Shown here: positions 54,186-64,000 of the stretch, in pieces
Position numbering within the stretch: position 1 is the first letter of the stretch
How the letters are laid out: every line of letters begins with the position of its first letter
NCBI GenBank assembly: GCA_951813855.1
Contig: OX638380.1
Span: 3,488,876 to 3,552,875, forward strand
Direction: 5' to 3'
Length of the DNA: 64,000 bases
Origin: an uncultured Verrucomicrobiae bacterium
Lineage (GTDB): Bacteria > Verrucomicrobiota > Verrucomicrobiia > Limisphaerales > AAA164-E04
The notes under the pieces: model-generated
Told to the model about the DNA's origin: nothing
Databases searched by the model: none
Seen by the model: the letters and a program-made list of their open reading frames with translations, nothing else
Position numbers and translations under genes: made by a program

Positions 54186-55199
54186 ATGTCACGATTTATT
54201 GGATTGGTTTCCTTGGGCGTCCTAGCCGTTTTCTGCCTGTCCGGTTGCGGTGGTTCCGAATCGGGAGGGGATGGTTCCACGAAGGAAAGGGTTTACGTCA
54301 CCGTCGGCACCGCTCCGGTGGGAGGCGTGTTCTACACCATGGGCGGAGCCCTCAGCGAAGTGCTGAATCAGCAAGCGTCCGAAGAGAATTGGCGGGTGAC
54401 TGCCGAATCCACCGGCGGCTCCATGGAGAACATCCGGCACCTCGACTCCGGGGATACGCAGTTCGCCATCTCGAACTCTTCGATTACCTATTTTGCGGTC
54501 AGGGGCGAGGAGGGGTGGGATCGGGCTTATCAGGTCAAGTCGGTGATGACGCTGTTCCCGAACGTCGCCATGTTCGTTACGACCAAGGAAGGAGACGTCA
54601 AGCAAGTGGGCGATCTGAAGGGCAAGCGGGTTTCGCTCGGTCCGCAAGGCGCTGGCTTCGAATATTTCATTCGCCCGATTCTTTTGGAGCACGGGTTGTC
54701 TTACGACGATCTCGACCCGGTGTACTGCGGCCAGCAAACTTCGGTAGATTATCTGGGAGACGGCTCGATCGTGGCGGCTTTTCTGGGAGGGGGAGTGCCG
54801 ACCGGTTCGATCACCAGCGCCGCCTCCACCATGAATATCTTTTTGGTGCCTTACGGCGAAGTCGAGAAAAGACGGCTGATTGAAAAGTATCCTTTTTTCG
54901 GTTCCGCGGCCATACCGGCCGATACCTATTCGGGACAGACGGAAGAGTATCAGGGCATGAACGTCGGTTCGGCGCATTTGATCACGGGCGCTTCGGTGAG
55001 CGAGGATCTGGTTTACCAGGTGACCCGAATTATCTACGAAAATCGCGAAACCGTGGCCGAAAAACACAAGGCCGGCCGGTCGATTCAGCCTCAAAATGTC
55101 GTGCGCGACATCGGGACCGAATTCCATCCGGGAGCGATTCGTTACTATCGAGAGATCGGTATTTGGCCGGAATCGACCTCGTCTGGAGCGGCTGATTAG
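54186..55199 (+). CDS. TAXI-family TRAP transporter solute-binding lipoprotein
   Basis: 337 residues. Lipoprotein signal with lipobox VFCLSGC (residues ~17-23). The TAXI fold is recognised by YVTVGTAPVGGVFYTMGGALSEVLN, ESTGGSMENIRHLDSGDTQFAISNS, VGDLKGKRVSLGPQGAGFEYF and the late GAIRYYREIG. It captures a small acid or amino acid in the periplasm and passes it to the TRAP permease encoded 33 bases downstream. The ligand cannot be inferred. Confidence 0.93.
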   Translation: MSRFIGLVSLGVLAVFCLSGCGGSESGGDGSTKERVYVTVGTAPVGGVFYTMGGALSEVLNQQASEENWRVTAESTGGSMENIRHLDSGDTQFAISNSSITYFAVRGEEGWDRAYQVKSVMTLFPNVAMFVTTKEGDVKQVGDLKGKRVSLGPQGAGFEYFIRPILLEHGLSYDDLDPVYCGQQTSVDYLGDGSIVAAFLGGGVPTGSITSAASTMNIFLVPYGEVEKRRLIEKYPFFGSAAIPADTYSGQTEEYQGMNVGSAHLITGASVSEDLVYQVTRIIYENRETVAEKHKAGRSIQPQNVVRDIGTEFHPGAIRYYREIGIWPESTSSGAAD

Positions 55200-55232
55200 G
55201 CATCGGTTTTCGATCGAGAAACCATTCGCGTC

Positions 55233-57323
55233 GTGGAACGGGTTAGGCAGGGGACGATCGCCACATTGGGTGTAGCGTTGGCGTTGTTCACCCTTTCCGA
55301 GGTAAACTACCAGTTTCTGAAACCGCTTTCGCAATTAGCGGTTTTCGCGATGTTGGGGCTGGTCCTTTGCTTCCTCAATTTTCCCCTGTTCGGCAAACAC
55401 GAGCGAGGGTCGTTTTACGGGATTTTGGATTGGTTGTTGGCCTTGGGGGCGATCGTCTGCTGTAGCTATCTGATCGTTGTAGTGGACGCTTCGGGGCGAA
55501 CGTCCGGAGCCTACACGGAGGCGGACGTAGTCGTCGCGATCATCGGAGTCTTTTTGGTTCTGGAAGCGACTCGCCGGGCGGTCGGATGGGCGCTGCCAAT
55601 ATTGGCCATGGTGTTTTTGGCCTATGCGTTTGCCGGGAGTTGGCTGCCGGATTGGCTGTTTCCCCATAAGGGTTACGATCTATCGAGGGTAGCCTCCCAG
55701 ACGTTTCTCAGGACCGAAGGAGTATTCGGGACGGCCTTGTTCGTGATGTTTACCTACGTGTTCCTGTTCGTGCTGTTCGGGGCTTTTCTGGAAGCCAGCG
55801 GAGCGACCGGTTTTATCGTGAATTTCGCCCAGCGGGTTTTCGGCCGGAAATCCGGCGGAGCCGCGAAAGTGTCGGTTCTGGGTAGCGGACTGATGGGGTC
55901 GTTGTCCGGCAGCGCTGTGGCGAATGCCGTGACCACCGGGACCTTCACCATCCCCATGATGCGGAGCAACGGCTTCAAACCTCATATCGCTGGAGGTATC
56001 ACCGCGGCGGCGGCTTCCGGCGGAGCCTTGGTGCCGCCCGTGATGGGGGCGGGAGCCTATATGATGCTGGAAATCGTGGAACCAGCGGTGACGTTCGTCG
56101 AGATTGCTCGAGCGGCGTTGATTCCGGCGTTGTTGTACTATTTCTCCCTGCTCCTGATCGTCCATTTTTACGCTCGAGCTTTCGGTGCCGGCGTCGAAGC
56201 GAAGACGACGGAAGAAACGAATCACCGGTCGCTGTCTCAGATTTTATTCAGTGTGGAGTGCTTGACGTTTTTCGGAGCGCTTTTCGTGCTGATCTTCCTT
56301 TTGTTGATGGGAAAATCCCCCAAGCTGGCGGTTAGCTATTCCTTGGGATTCATTTTAGGATTGATCTTGGTCAAGTCCTGCGCCGCCGCCGATTGGAAAT
56401 ATCGGATCGTGTCTCTCGGTTTGATCCCCGTGCTTTGGCTGAGCGTCAAGGGAGGATGGAGTCTGTTCGGCAAAACGATCTCCTGGGCCCATGCGGGCAT
56501 CTTTACCATGATCGCCCTGTTGCTGATCGGAATGATGCATCGGACCTGGAGACCGACGGTCGTCACGGCTTTGATCAAAACTTCCAAGAACGGCATTGCG
56601 CTGGTTGCGGCGGCGGCCTGCGTCGGGATTATTATCGGAGTGGTTACCTTGACTGGAGTCGGAACGGCTTTTCCCAACGAGATCGTTCCGCTGGCCGAGA
56701 GGAGTCTGTTTTTGGCTCTGACGGCCATCATGGTTTGTTCAATCGTATTGGGGATGGGATTGCCTTCCGCGGTTTGCTATCTGCTGATGGCGACCCTGAT
56801 TGGTCCGGTGCTTAAAGATCTGGGGATCCCCGTATTGGCGGCGCATTTGTTCATCTTCTATTTCGGGATGATGTCAATGGTGACGCCACCGGTGGCATTG
56901 GCCGCTTACGCCAGCGCCTCTATCGCCGGCTCGGGAATCATGAAAACGGGACTGGCTTCCTTCCGGTTCGCTTTGGTCGGATTTACGTTGCCTTTCATGT
57001 TTGTCTATCGCCCCGAATTGCTGTTGATGGCCGGTGTCGACGGCCCGCTTTATGTGACCGACGTGATCATGGCTGTTGCGGCGGCAATCGTGGGAATCAT
57101 CGCCTTGGCGGCCGGCATTGCGGGTTACCTGTTCGCGCCCTTGCGATGGGGGAAACGATCAATGGTTTTGGTTGGGGCGGCGTTGGCTCTCTTTCCGGAT
57201 ATCGAATTCCAGTTTGCCGGCATTTCGCCGTTCGATCTGGCGGGATTAATTATTCTCTCGACCGTGGCTTATCTTAGTTGGAGAGAATCCCAACGCCCTC
57301 TGCCGGAAGCCAGTCCCGCGTGA
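55233..57323 (+). CDS. TRAP transporter fused permease subunit (DctQ-DctM type, TAXI-associated)
   Basis: 696 residues from GTG 55233. About 17-18 hydrophobic segments: an N-terminal four-helix DctQ-like part (residues ~10-125) fused to a DctM part. GLMGSLSGSAVANAVTTGTFTIPMMRSNGF and AAAASGGALVPPVMGAGAYMMLE, and in the second half GMGLPSAVCYLLMATLIGPVL and YFGMMSMVTPPVALAAYASASIA, mark the paired helical hairpins of TRAP permeases. It drives uptake with a sodium or proton gradient in partnership with the binding protein upstream. Confidence 0.95.
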   Translation: MERVRQGTIATLGVALALFTLSEVNYQFLKPLSQLAVFAMLGLVLCFLNFPLFGKHERGSFYGILDWLLALGAIVCCSYLIVVVDASGRTSGAYTEADVVVAIIGVFLVLEATRRAVGWALPILAMVFLAYAFAGSWLPDWLFPHKGYDLSRVASQTFLRTEGVFGTALFVMFTYVFLFVLFGAFLEASGATGFIVNFAQRVFGRKSGGAAKVSVLGSGLMGSLSGSAVANAVTTGTFTIPMMRSNGFKPHIAGGITAAAASGGALVPPVMGAGAYMMLEIVEPAVTFVEIARAALIPALLYYFSLLLIVHFYARAFGAGVEAKTTEETNHRSLSQILFSVECLTFFGALFVLIFLLLMGKSPKLAVSYSLGFILGLILVKSCAAADWKYRIVSLGLIPVLWLSVKGGWSLFGKTISWAHAGIFTMIALLLIGMMHRTWRPTVVTALIKTSKNGIALVAAAACVGIIIGVVTLTGVGTAFPNEIVPLAERSLFLALTAIMVCSIVLGMGLPSAVCYLLMATLIGPVLKDLGIPVLAAHLFIFYFGMMSMVTPPVALAAYASASIAGSGIMKTGLASFRFALVGFTLPFMFVYRPELLLMAGVDGPLYVTDVIMAVAAAIVGIIALAAGIAGYLFAPLRWGKRSMVLVGAALALFPDIEFQFAGISPFDLAGLIILSTVAYLSWRESQRPLPEASPA

Positions 57324-57610
57324 CGGTTCCTTGGGATCCTGATGCCGGCGATTTCCGGTCGAATCGGTTTTACCGTTAGCCGCGGGTTCCGTTTTGGTGC
57401 CGAGCGCGGCGTTTGGGGAAATCAGGATTAGTGGGGGAGGTTATTCTCAAAGGAGGTTCGCCTGGTTTTGGTCACCCCATTTCTAACGACGTACTGATTA
57501 GGACAGCTGGCGAAAATGACGCCGGTTTGTTTGATTTGATTTCACCCCTCGGTATTCGGCGTGTTGCAGAATATCCGGGGCGGTCGTTTCGCTCAACCGG
57601 TTCGTCAGAC

Positions 57611-58123
57611 CTATTGGTTTTGGTTCGGCACTGTAACAGCGGTGTTGGTTTTTTCCGGTACTGTTTCGCGATCGGACTCGCTCGGGTTTAGCCCGACCGC
57701 CTTCGATTCGAATGATTGTCCTTTGTGTGCTGAGGACCTGATTTTTCGCACCATGGCCTGGAGTCCGGTGCTACGCGTAGGACTGAGATGCCGGTCGAGG
57801 CCCAGCCGGGCAAATAGGGTGGAGGCGTTGACGGCCAGTATTTCTTCGGCAGTCTTGCCGGAATAAATCAACCGGAGCATGGCGATCAATCCTTTGACGA
57901 TTTGGGAATTGCTGTCCGCGACGAATTCGATGCGCTGAGGCGGGCCCGGGAGAACGCTTTCCTTTAGCCAGACGGTGGCTTGGCATCCCCTGACCTTGTT
58001 TTCCTCGGTTTTATCGGCTTCGTCCATCGCGGGCATCCGATCTCCCAGTTCCATCAAAAAGGTGTAGCGATCGTCCCACTCTTCGAGAAATTCGAAACTT
58101 TCGATTAACTCCTCTATCGTCAT
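57611..58123 (-). CDS. sufE: SufE-like cysteine desulfuration protein
   Basis: 170 residues from ATG 58123. LIESFEFLEEWDDRYTFLMELGDRMP is the family opening. The sulfur-accepting Cys47 lies in KVRGCQATVWL, and IVKGLIAMLRLIYSGKTAEEIL and LSPTRSTGLQAMVRKI follow. SufE takes sulfur from SufS for Fe-S cluster assembly in the cytoplasm. The C-terminal ~30 residues are extra and disordered. It overlaps dxr by ATGA and is the last gene of the operon, an unusual companion since no suf genes are present. Confidence 0.9.
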   Translation of the reverse strand: MTIEELIESFEFLEEWDDRYTFLMELGDRMPAMDEADKTEENKVRGCQATVWLKESVLPGPPQRIEFVADSNSQIVKGLIAMLRLIYSGKTAEEILAVNASTLFARLGLDRHLSPTRSTGLQAMVRKIRSSAHKGQSFESKAVGLNPSESDRETVPEKTNTAVTVPNQNQ

Positions 58124-59274
58124 GGTTGACCAGAGATCAATTCGGCAGCTTGGGCACGGGCCCATCGATCGGCTTCCAGAATGGTTGGGAGATCGGGATT
58201 GATTGCATTTAGATGTCGGTTCATCGTCTGCTCGACCGTTTCGGTAATTCCTGGGAAAGCGAGTTCCTCACGGCAAAAAGCCGCGACCGCGACTTCGTTG
58301 GCGGCGTTGAGCACCGCCGGAAGAGTGCCTCCCGAGCATCCGGCCTCGCGAGCGAGACCGAGCGAGGGGAACTTCTCGGTATCCGGATTTTCGAACGAAA
58401 GGTTGGCGATGCTGGCCAAGTCGGTTTCCACGGGGCGATGGCCGACGCGATCCGGCCACGTAAGCGCATATTGGATTGGCAAGCACATGTCGGGGGAGGA
58501 GAGTTGAGCGATAAAGGAACCGTCGATGAATTCGACGAGGGAATGGACCACGCTTTGGGGATGGACGATGACTTTGACTCGGGGCATTTCGATGTCGAAC
58601 AGCCAACGAGCTTCGATCATTTCCAGCCCCTTGTTGAACAAGGTGGCCGAATCGATGGTGATCTTCTGCCCCATCTCCCAAGACGGATGTTTCAGAGCTT
58701 GGCTTAATCGGATCTCGGCGAATTCCGATTTCGGCTTGTTGCGGAAGGGGCCTCCCGAAGCCGTGAGCCAAAGATGACGCACGACGTTTTCCGGCTTGGA
58801 ATTCAGGCATTGAAAAATGGCCGAGTGCTCGCTGTCGACGGCTAGAACGCGCACGCCGTTTTTTTTCGCTTCCCGCATGATGATTTCACCGGCCATGACC
58901 AAGATTTCCTTGGAAGCGACAGCGATGTCCTTGCCGGCGCGAATGGCGGCCAGTGCCGGTTCCAGTCCTGCCGTGCCGACGATGGCGATCAGTACAATGT
59001 CCGCTTCAGGGAGGGTGGCCAATTCGAGGAGTCCTTCGGCTTCGCTTGTCGTCTTCGTGCCGTTCGGCACGAGATCGTTCAATTCACCGAGCAGTTCGGG
59101 TCGACCAATCGAGATCATTTCGGGACGCCATCGCCGGGCCTGGGAACTCAACTCTTTGACGTTTCGACCGGCCGCAAGTCCAATCAGCTGAAGTCGGTCG
59201 GGCAAAGCTTCGACTACCTTGATGGTACTGGTCCCGATCGATCCTGTGCTTCCTAGCAGGACGACTTTTTTCAT
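58120..59274 (-). CDS. dxr: 1-deoxy-D-xylulose 5-phosphate reductoisomerase
   Basis: 384 residues from ATG 59274. NADPH motif LLGSTGSIGTSTIKV, ASKEILVMAG, AVDSEHSAIFQCL (metal-binding acid residues), LTASGGPFR, HPSWEMGQKITIDSATLFNKGLEMIEA and SSPDMCLPIQYALTWP are all present. It makes MEP from DXP, the committed step of the non-mevalonate isoprenoid pathway, supplying the UppS half of the fusion upstream. The gene starts 26 bases after cdsA. Upstream extension of this frame is antisense to cdsA and rejected. Confidence 0.96.
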   Translation of the reverse strand: MKKVVLLGSTGSIGTSTIKVVEALPDRLQLIGLAAGRNVKELSSQARRWRPEMISIGRPELLGELNDLVPNGTKTTSEAEGLLELATLPEADIVLIAIVGTAGLEPALAAIRAGKDIAVASKEILVMAGEIIMREAKKNGVRVLAVDSEHSAIFQCLNSKPENVVRHLWLTASGGPFRNKPKSEFAEIRLSQALKHPSWEMGQKITIDSATLFNKGLEMIEARWLFDIEMPRVKVIVHPQSVVHSLVEFIDGSFIAQLSSPDMCLPIQYALTWPDRVGHRPVETDLASIANLSFENPDTEKFPSLGLAREAGCSGGTLPAVLNAANEVAVAAFCREELAFPGITETVEQTMNRHLNAINPDLPTILEADRWARAQAAELISGQP

Positions 59275-59300
59275 GGAAAAGTTGCCGGCATGGCTTCGAG

Positions 59301-60176
59301 CTAACTGGCTAGCGTCAAACGGCAGTATAAATAAAAAAACGGAGCATTGAATAACAAACTGTCCATCAAATCCAGGCAGCCGCCGATCCCGGGAAGGAAC
59401 CGGCCGGAATCCTTGAGGTCGTTTTCCCGCTTGAGCAGCGAAGCGATCAAGTCGCCGATGACGGAGAGACCGCCCAACAAAACCCCCAGAACCACGCAAT
59501 GCCAGCCTTGGAAAAAAACGAGATTCGAACCGCTCAAGTAGACGGCGGCGGCGCTCAGCGCCGTTGGGACGACGAATGCGCCGATTAATCCTTCCCAGGT
59601 TTTTCCTGCGCTGATTTTGGGAACCAACTTGTGCCGACCGAAGAGGTTGCCGACGACGTAAGCGCCCAAGTCTCCGCCTTTGGTCACCAGAATGAAGTAA
59701 AAGAGCAACCAGTTGCCCGGGACGTCGGGAAACCGATAGAGATCGATCAGGAAGCCGAGCAGCCAAAAGATGTAGAACCAACCGAACATGCCGATGGCCA
59801 GTGCCGCATAGGATACTCGGTTCGAGAACAGCAGTTTCGTCGTCAATAGCCAAAACAGCAACAGGGTGACGATCAGGGTTCGCGCTTCGGGTATCTGCAA
59901 CGCCGCAGGTATCCAGCCTTGGAGCACGTTGATCGCCAATAACGCCGAACCGGCAATCAGAAACGGGGCGAGGGGTATCTTTCGATCCGGCCGGGAAAAC
60001 ATGCGGGCAAATTCGCCAAAGCCCGTCAGGCCGATTATCCCGAGCGAAACCAGCAAGGCCAGATAGCCGACGTTTCGGTTCGGGGCGAACAGCGCCACGA
60101 CGACGACGGTCCAGAGCACCAGAGTGCTCACGGATCTTAATTGCAGCGTCCGCAAGCGAGATGGCGAAGCGTTCAT
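59301..60176 (-). CDS. cdsA: Phosphatidate cytidylyltransferase
   Basis: 291 residues, seven or eight membrane helices, inner membrane. GGDLGAYVVGNLFGRHKLVPKISAGKTWEG and the C-terminal CDP-tag SLLKRENDLKDSGRFLPGIGG, CLDLMDSLLF define the family. Most CdsA proteins have PGHGG and LDR in the signature; here these are PGIGG and LDL, a variant to note though the K-R-x4-K-D core is intact. It makes CDP-diacylglycerol from phosphatidate and CTP. It begins five bases after the purA-uppS stop. Confidence 0.93.
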   Translation of the reverse strand: MNASPSRLRTLQLRSVSTLVLWTVVVVALFAPNRNVGYLALLVSLGIIGLTGFGEFARMFSRPDRKIPLAPFLIAGSALLAINVLQGWIPAALQIPEARTLIVTLLLFWLLTTKLLFSNRVSYAALAIGMFGWFYIFWLLGFLIDLYRFPDVPGNWLLFYFILVTKGGDLGAYVVGNLFGRHKLVPKISAGKTWEGLIGAFVVPTALSAAAVYLSGSNLVFFQGWHCVVLGVLLGGLSVIGDLIASLLKRENDLKDSGRFLPGIGGCLDLMDSLLFNAPFFYLYCRLTLAS

Positions 60177-60181
60177 GCCGC

Positions 60182-62284
<2,103 letters not shown>

Positions 62285-62323
62285 CTATTCCCGCTGCTCG
62301 GGCAGCGTCAATACGGCGGCAGC

Positions 62324-63619
62324 TCAGGGCTCCGGCAGGGGATCGATGACTTCCTTGATGAGAGTCTCCAACTCCTCGTCCGCCTGTTCGTCCGCTTCGG
62401 AAGAGACGGTTATCTCCGAGGCCGTCGTTTGGGAGGCGGTGGTTTCGGTCGCCGAATCGGTCGTGGGGTCGAGTCCTTCGTCGGCGGTTTCCGCTTCTTT
62501 TTCCTGGACCAGGTCCGAACGCAATTGCAGCAGGTCGTTGACCTTAGAATTGGGAACCAAGTACACCCAATCGTTAAATTTCCGTTCAGTCTCGAGTTTC
62601 GTTTTGAGCGTTTCGTTCCGTTCTTCGAATTCCTTGTCGAGCCGTTCCTTGTCCTCTTCGCTTTCGTCCTCCGGCGCTTGCCGTTCGGTCGGCAAGTCGG
62701 CGTTGACCGTTACCTTGAAGGGATGATCGCCGGTGACCTCTGCCCTCCCGATCGCCATGCGGTAGGTGAACCCGTCGAAGGTTTCCAAGGTCACCTTGGT
62801 CGCGTCCGCCAAGCTGGTATCTTCTCCGTGTATTTCGGGGTCCGCGATGTCGTTGAAACTGGGGGAGGAGAGTACGTTGTCGTAGGGACGGCTGGGGTCC
62901 AGTTCTTCGTTCTCGCCGATTCCTTCGAGGATCAGTTCGCCGAATTCTTTCTCTCGGGAAAGATACCACGATTCTTCGGGTTCGTCATGCTCCACCCGGA
63001 TCGATTTCACTTTCTCGACCCGGAAAAAATCCTTATAGAGCCAAGTTGCCGGCGAGGCGCTCACCGAGGAAAAGGTTTCGGATACCAGGGCGATGCGCTG
63101 GCCGTCGCCGTCAGGCATCACGTAACGGCCTTGGACCGACGAATCTTCGAACGGCGAAGCGGCGGCGGGATTTTGCCCCAAGTAAGTTCCGCCCAGCATG
63201 AGGCTAGTCGCTTCCGGTTTGTCCTTGAGCCCGAAACTGATCAGGGTGCCCGTCTTCTCCTCTTCGCTCGGCGGCAGCAACTCGAGGCGGCCGAATTGGC
63301 TTGGCCCGGCGGGAATCGGTCGGACCACTTTCAGATCCCAGATGGTTTGGAGCAAACGGCCGATCGTGGCGTAATTGGCCGGATAATCCCACCGGGTTTG
63401 GACGGTCCAGACCTGATCCTTGACGAGAGTCACTTCCTCGGCGCCTTCCTTCACCGTGACCGAGACAATCTCGTTCAGCGGAAAATCGGCGAACACCCTA
63501 TTGCCGATAGCCGATTCGGATTGCTCGATTTCCTGGTCTTGCTGCCACAAAAAGTAGGTTCCGGCGCCTCCGAGGACCACCAGGAGGACAAGAAGCGATA
63601 CGAATTGTTTGGCGTTCAT
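62324..63619 (-). CDS. DUF4340 domain-containing membrane-anchored protein
   Basis: 431 residues. One N-terminal helix (FVSLLVLLVVLGGAGTYFLW), then repeated beta-rich DUF4340 segments (EIVSVTVKEGAEEVTLVKDQVWTV, KVKSIRVEHDEPEESWYL). A highly charged Glu-rich helix lies near residues 310-340, and the last ~70 residues are Thr/Ser/Glu-rich and disordered. DUF4340 proteins are typically downstream of GldG-like ABC components, as here (ATGA overlap at 63616-63619). The proteins are thought to be part of an envelope or gliding-like ABC complex; the function is not known. Confidence 0.85.
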   Translation of the reverse strand: MNAKQFVSLLVLLVVLGGAGTYFLWQQDQEIEQSESAIGNRVFADFPLNEIVSVTVKEGAEEVTLVKDQVWTVQTRWDYPANYATIGRLLQTIWDLKVVRPIPAGPSQFGRLELLPPSEEEKTGTLISFGLKDKPEATSLMLGGTYLGQNPAAASPFEDSSVQGRYVMPDGDGQRIALVSETFSSVSASPATWLYKDFFRVEKVKSIRVEHDEPEESWYLSREKEFGELILEGIGENEELDPSRPYDNVLSSPSFNDIADPEIHGEDTSLADATKVTLETFDGFTYRMAIGRAEVTGDHPFKVTVNADLPTERQAPEDESEEDKERLDKEFEERNETLKTKLETERKFNDWVYLVPNSKVNDLLQLRSDLVQEKEAETADEGLDPTTDSATETTASQTTASEITVSSEADEQADEELETLIKEVIDPLPEP

Positions 63620-64000
63620 CTAGCTGCTGTTCTGTTGCGTTTGACGATGACGGTGAAGATGCCGATGAAGGCGATAAGCACAGGGACCGCCGCGATATTG
63701 GCCAGTTTCAGCCAGTTTTCCAAGGAGTCGATATCCTTGCGCAGATTACGCCGCACTTGCTTCAGCTTCTGGGAGATTTCGGCGCGCTGTTCGTTGTATT
63801 TACTCAATTCTTCCTTCTGTTCGGAAGAGAGAACCGACAAGTTTTGCTGGTCTTGCCCGAAAACGCGCTGTTGCTGCAACTCGTTGATGCGATTGATGGC
63901 TTCCTGTAATTCCTCCTTTAATTCCGCTTCCTCTTCGCGGTGCCGTTCCATGGCTTCGGCCCGCATTTTTTGAATGACGAGAAACGGACGATTCATGGTG
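63616..64000 (-). CDS. C-terminal end of GldG-like ABC transport component (cut by window end)
   Basis: The frame is open to the window edge, so at least 128 codons of a longer gene. It is Glu/Gln/Lys-rich and coiled-coil (KEELQEAINRINELQQQRVF, EELSKYNEQRAEISQKLKQV) and ends with a single membrane helix (IAAVPVLIAFIGIFTVIV) and a basic tail, as at the C-terminus of GldG/DUF7088 ABC components. ATG 63996 is only an internal methionine. It is upstream of and overlaps DUF4340. Confidence 0.8.
   Translation of the reverse strand, partial: TMNRPFLVIQKMRAEAMERHREEEAELKEELQEAINRINELQQQRVFGQDQQNLSVLSSEQKEELSKYNEQRAEISQKLKQVRRNLRKDIDSLENWLKLANIAAVPVLIAFIGIFTVIVKRNRTAAR

Overview
The window looks like a chromosome segment of a Gram-negative member of the PVC group, most likely Verrucomicrobiota (Opitutae-like). 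This is inferred from gene content. A secreted sulfatase, a tandem DUF1080 protein, a Tat-exported Gfo/Idh/MocA oxidoreductase, a giant lamin-tail/CotH protein, a MoxR-DUF58 pair, a GldG/DUF4340 pair and a Kdo transferase occur together. Most genes are visibly GC-rich with Opitutae-like codon use. The restriction genes (1-2.1 kb and the 3' half of 24.5-29.4 kb) and the ATPase module near 12-13.8 kb are AT-richer and look acquired. I found no rRNA, tRNA or CRISPR array.

Layout: 1-2.1 kb is the 3' part of an MmeI-like restriction-modification gene interrupted by an in-frame TGA. 2.4-6.9 kb (minus) is a polysaccharide/sulfate-ester degradation operon: DUF1080, sulfatase, sialidase-like BNR protein, LeuD. 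7.3-8.1 kb is a solitary beta-class DNA methyltransferase, followed by 1.2 kb without a recognisable gene. 9.3-11.8 kb is moxR-DUF58. 12-13.9 kb (minus) is an AAA/STAND-like ATPase with a small partner and a broken upstream reading frame. 13.9-15.9 kb is decayed DNA with an IS66 relic, a 13-bp inverted repeat and a run of 15 G. 15.9-19.6 kb is a giant Sel1-repeat protein. 19.6-23.9 kb (minus) is the arginine operon argJ-argB-argD-argF. 24.5-29.4 kb is a Type ISP single-chain restriction-modification enzyme split by 23 consecutive G. An intact IS66 transposase follows (29.7-31.3 kb), then a pectate lyase.

33.8-37.8 kb holds small envelope genes: an NTF2-like anchored protein, a very basic 35-residue protein, a lipoprotein, and a VTC-domain / DUF4956 / HlyD-like set. 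37.8-43.3 kb has a Ser/Thr kinase, an ion transporter, the Kdo transferase waaA and a PQQ-propeller protein. 43.4-50.3 kb (minus) has an SDR dehydrogenase, a Gfo/Idh/MocA oxidoreductase and the lamin-tail/CotH giant. 50.9-57.3 kb (plus) has an EF-hand protein, thrS and a TAXI-type TRAP transporter. 57.6-62.2 kb (minus) is a housekeeping operon, purA::uppS fusion - cdsA - dxr - sufE, for purine, isoprenoid, undecaprenyl and phospholipid synthesis. The window ends in a DUF4340-GldG pair.

The strongest unusual signals are: (1) a 23-G homopolymer inside the Type ISP gene, placing the last ~120 codons out of frame, which looks like a phase-variable restriction switch caught OFF or altered; (2) an in-frame fusion of adenylosuccinate synthetase and undecaprenyl diphosphate synthase; (3) a single nonsense codon in the otherwise well preserved MmeI-like enzyme.
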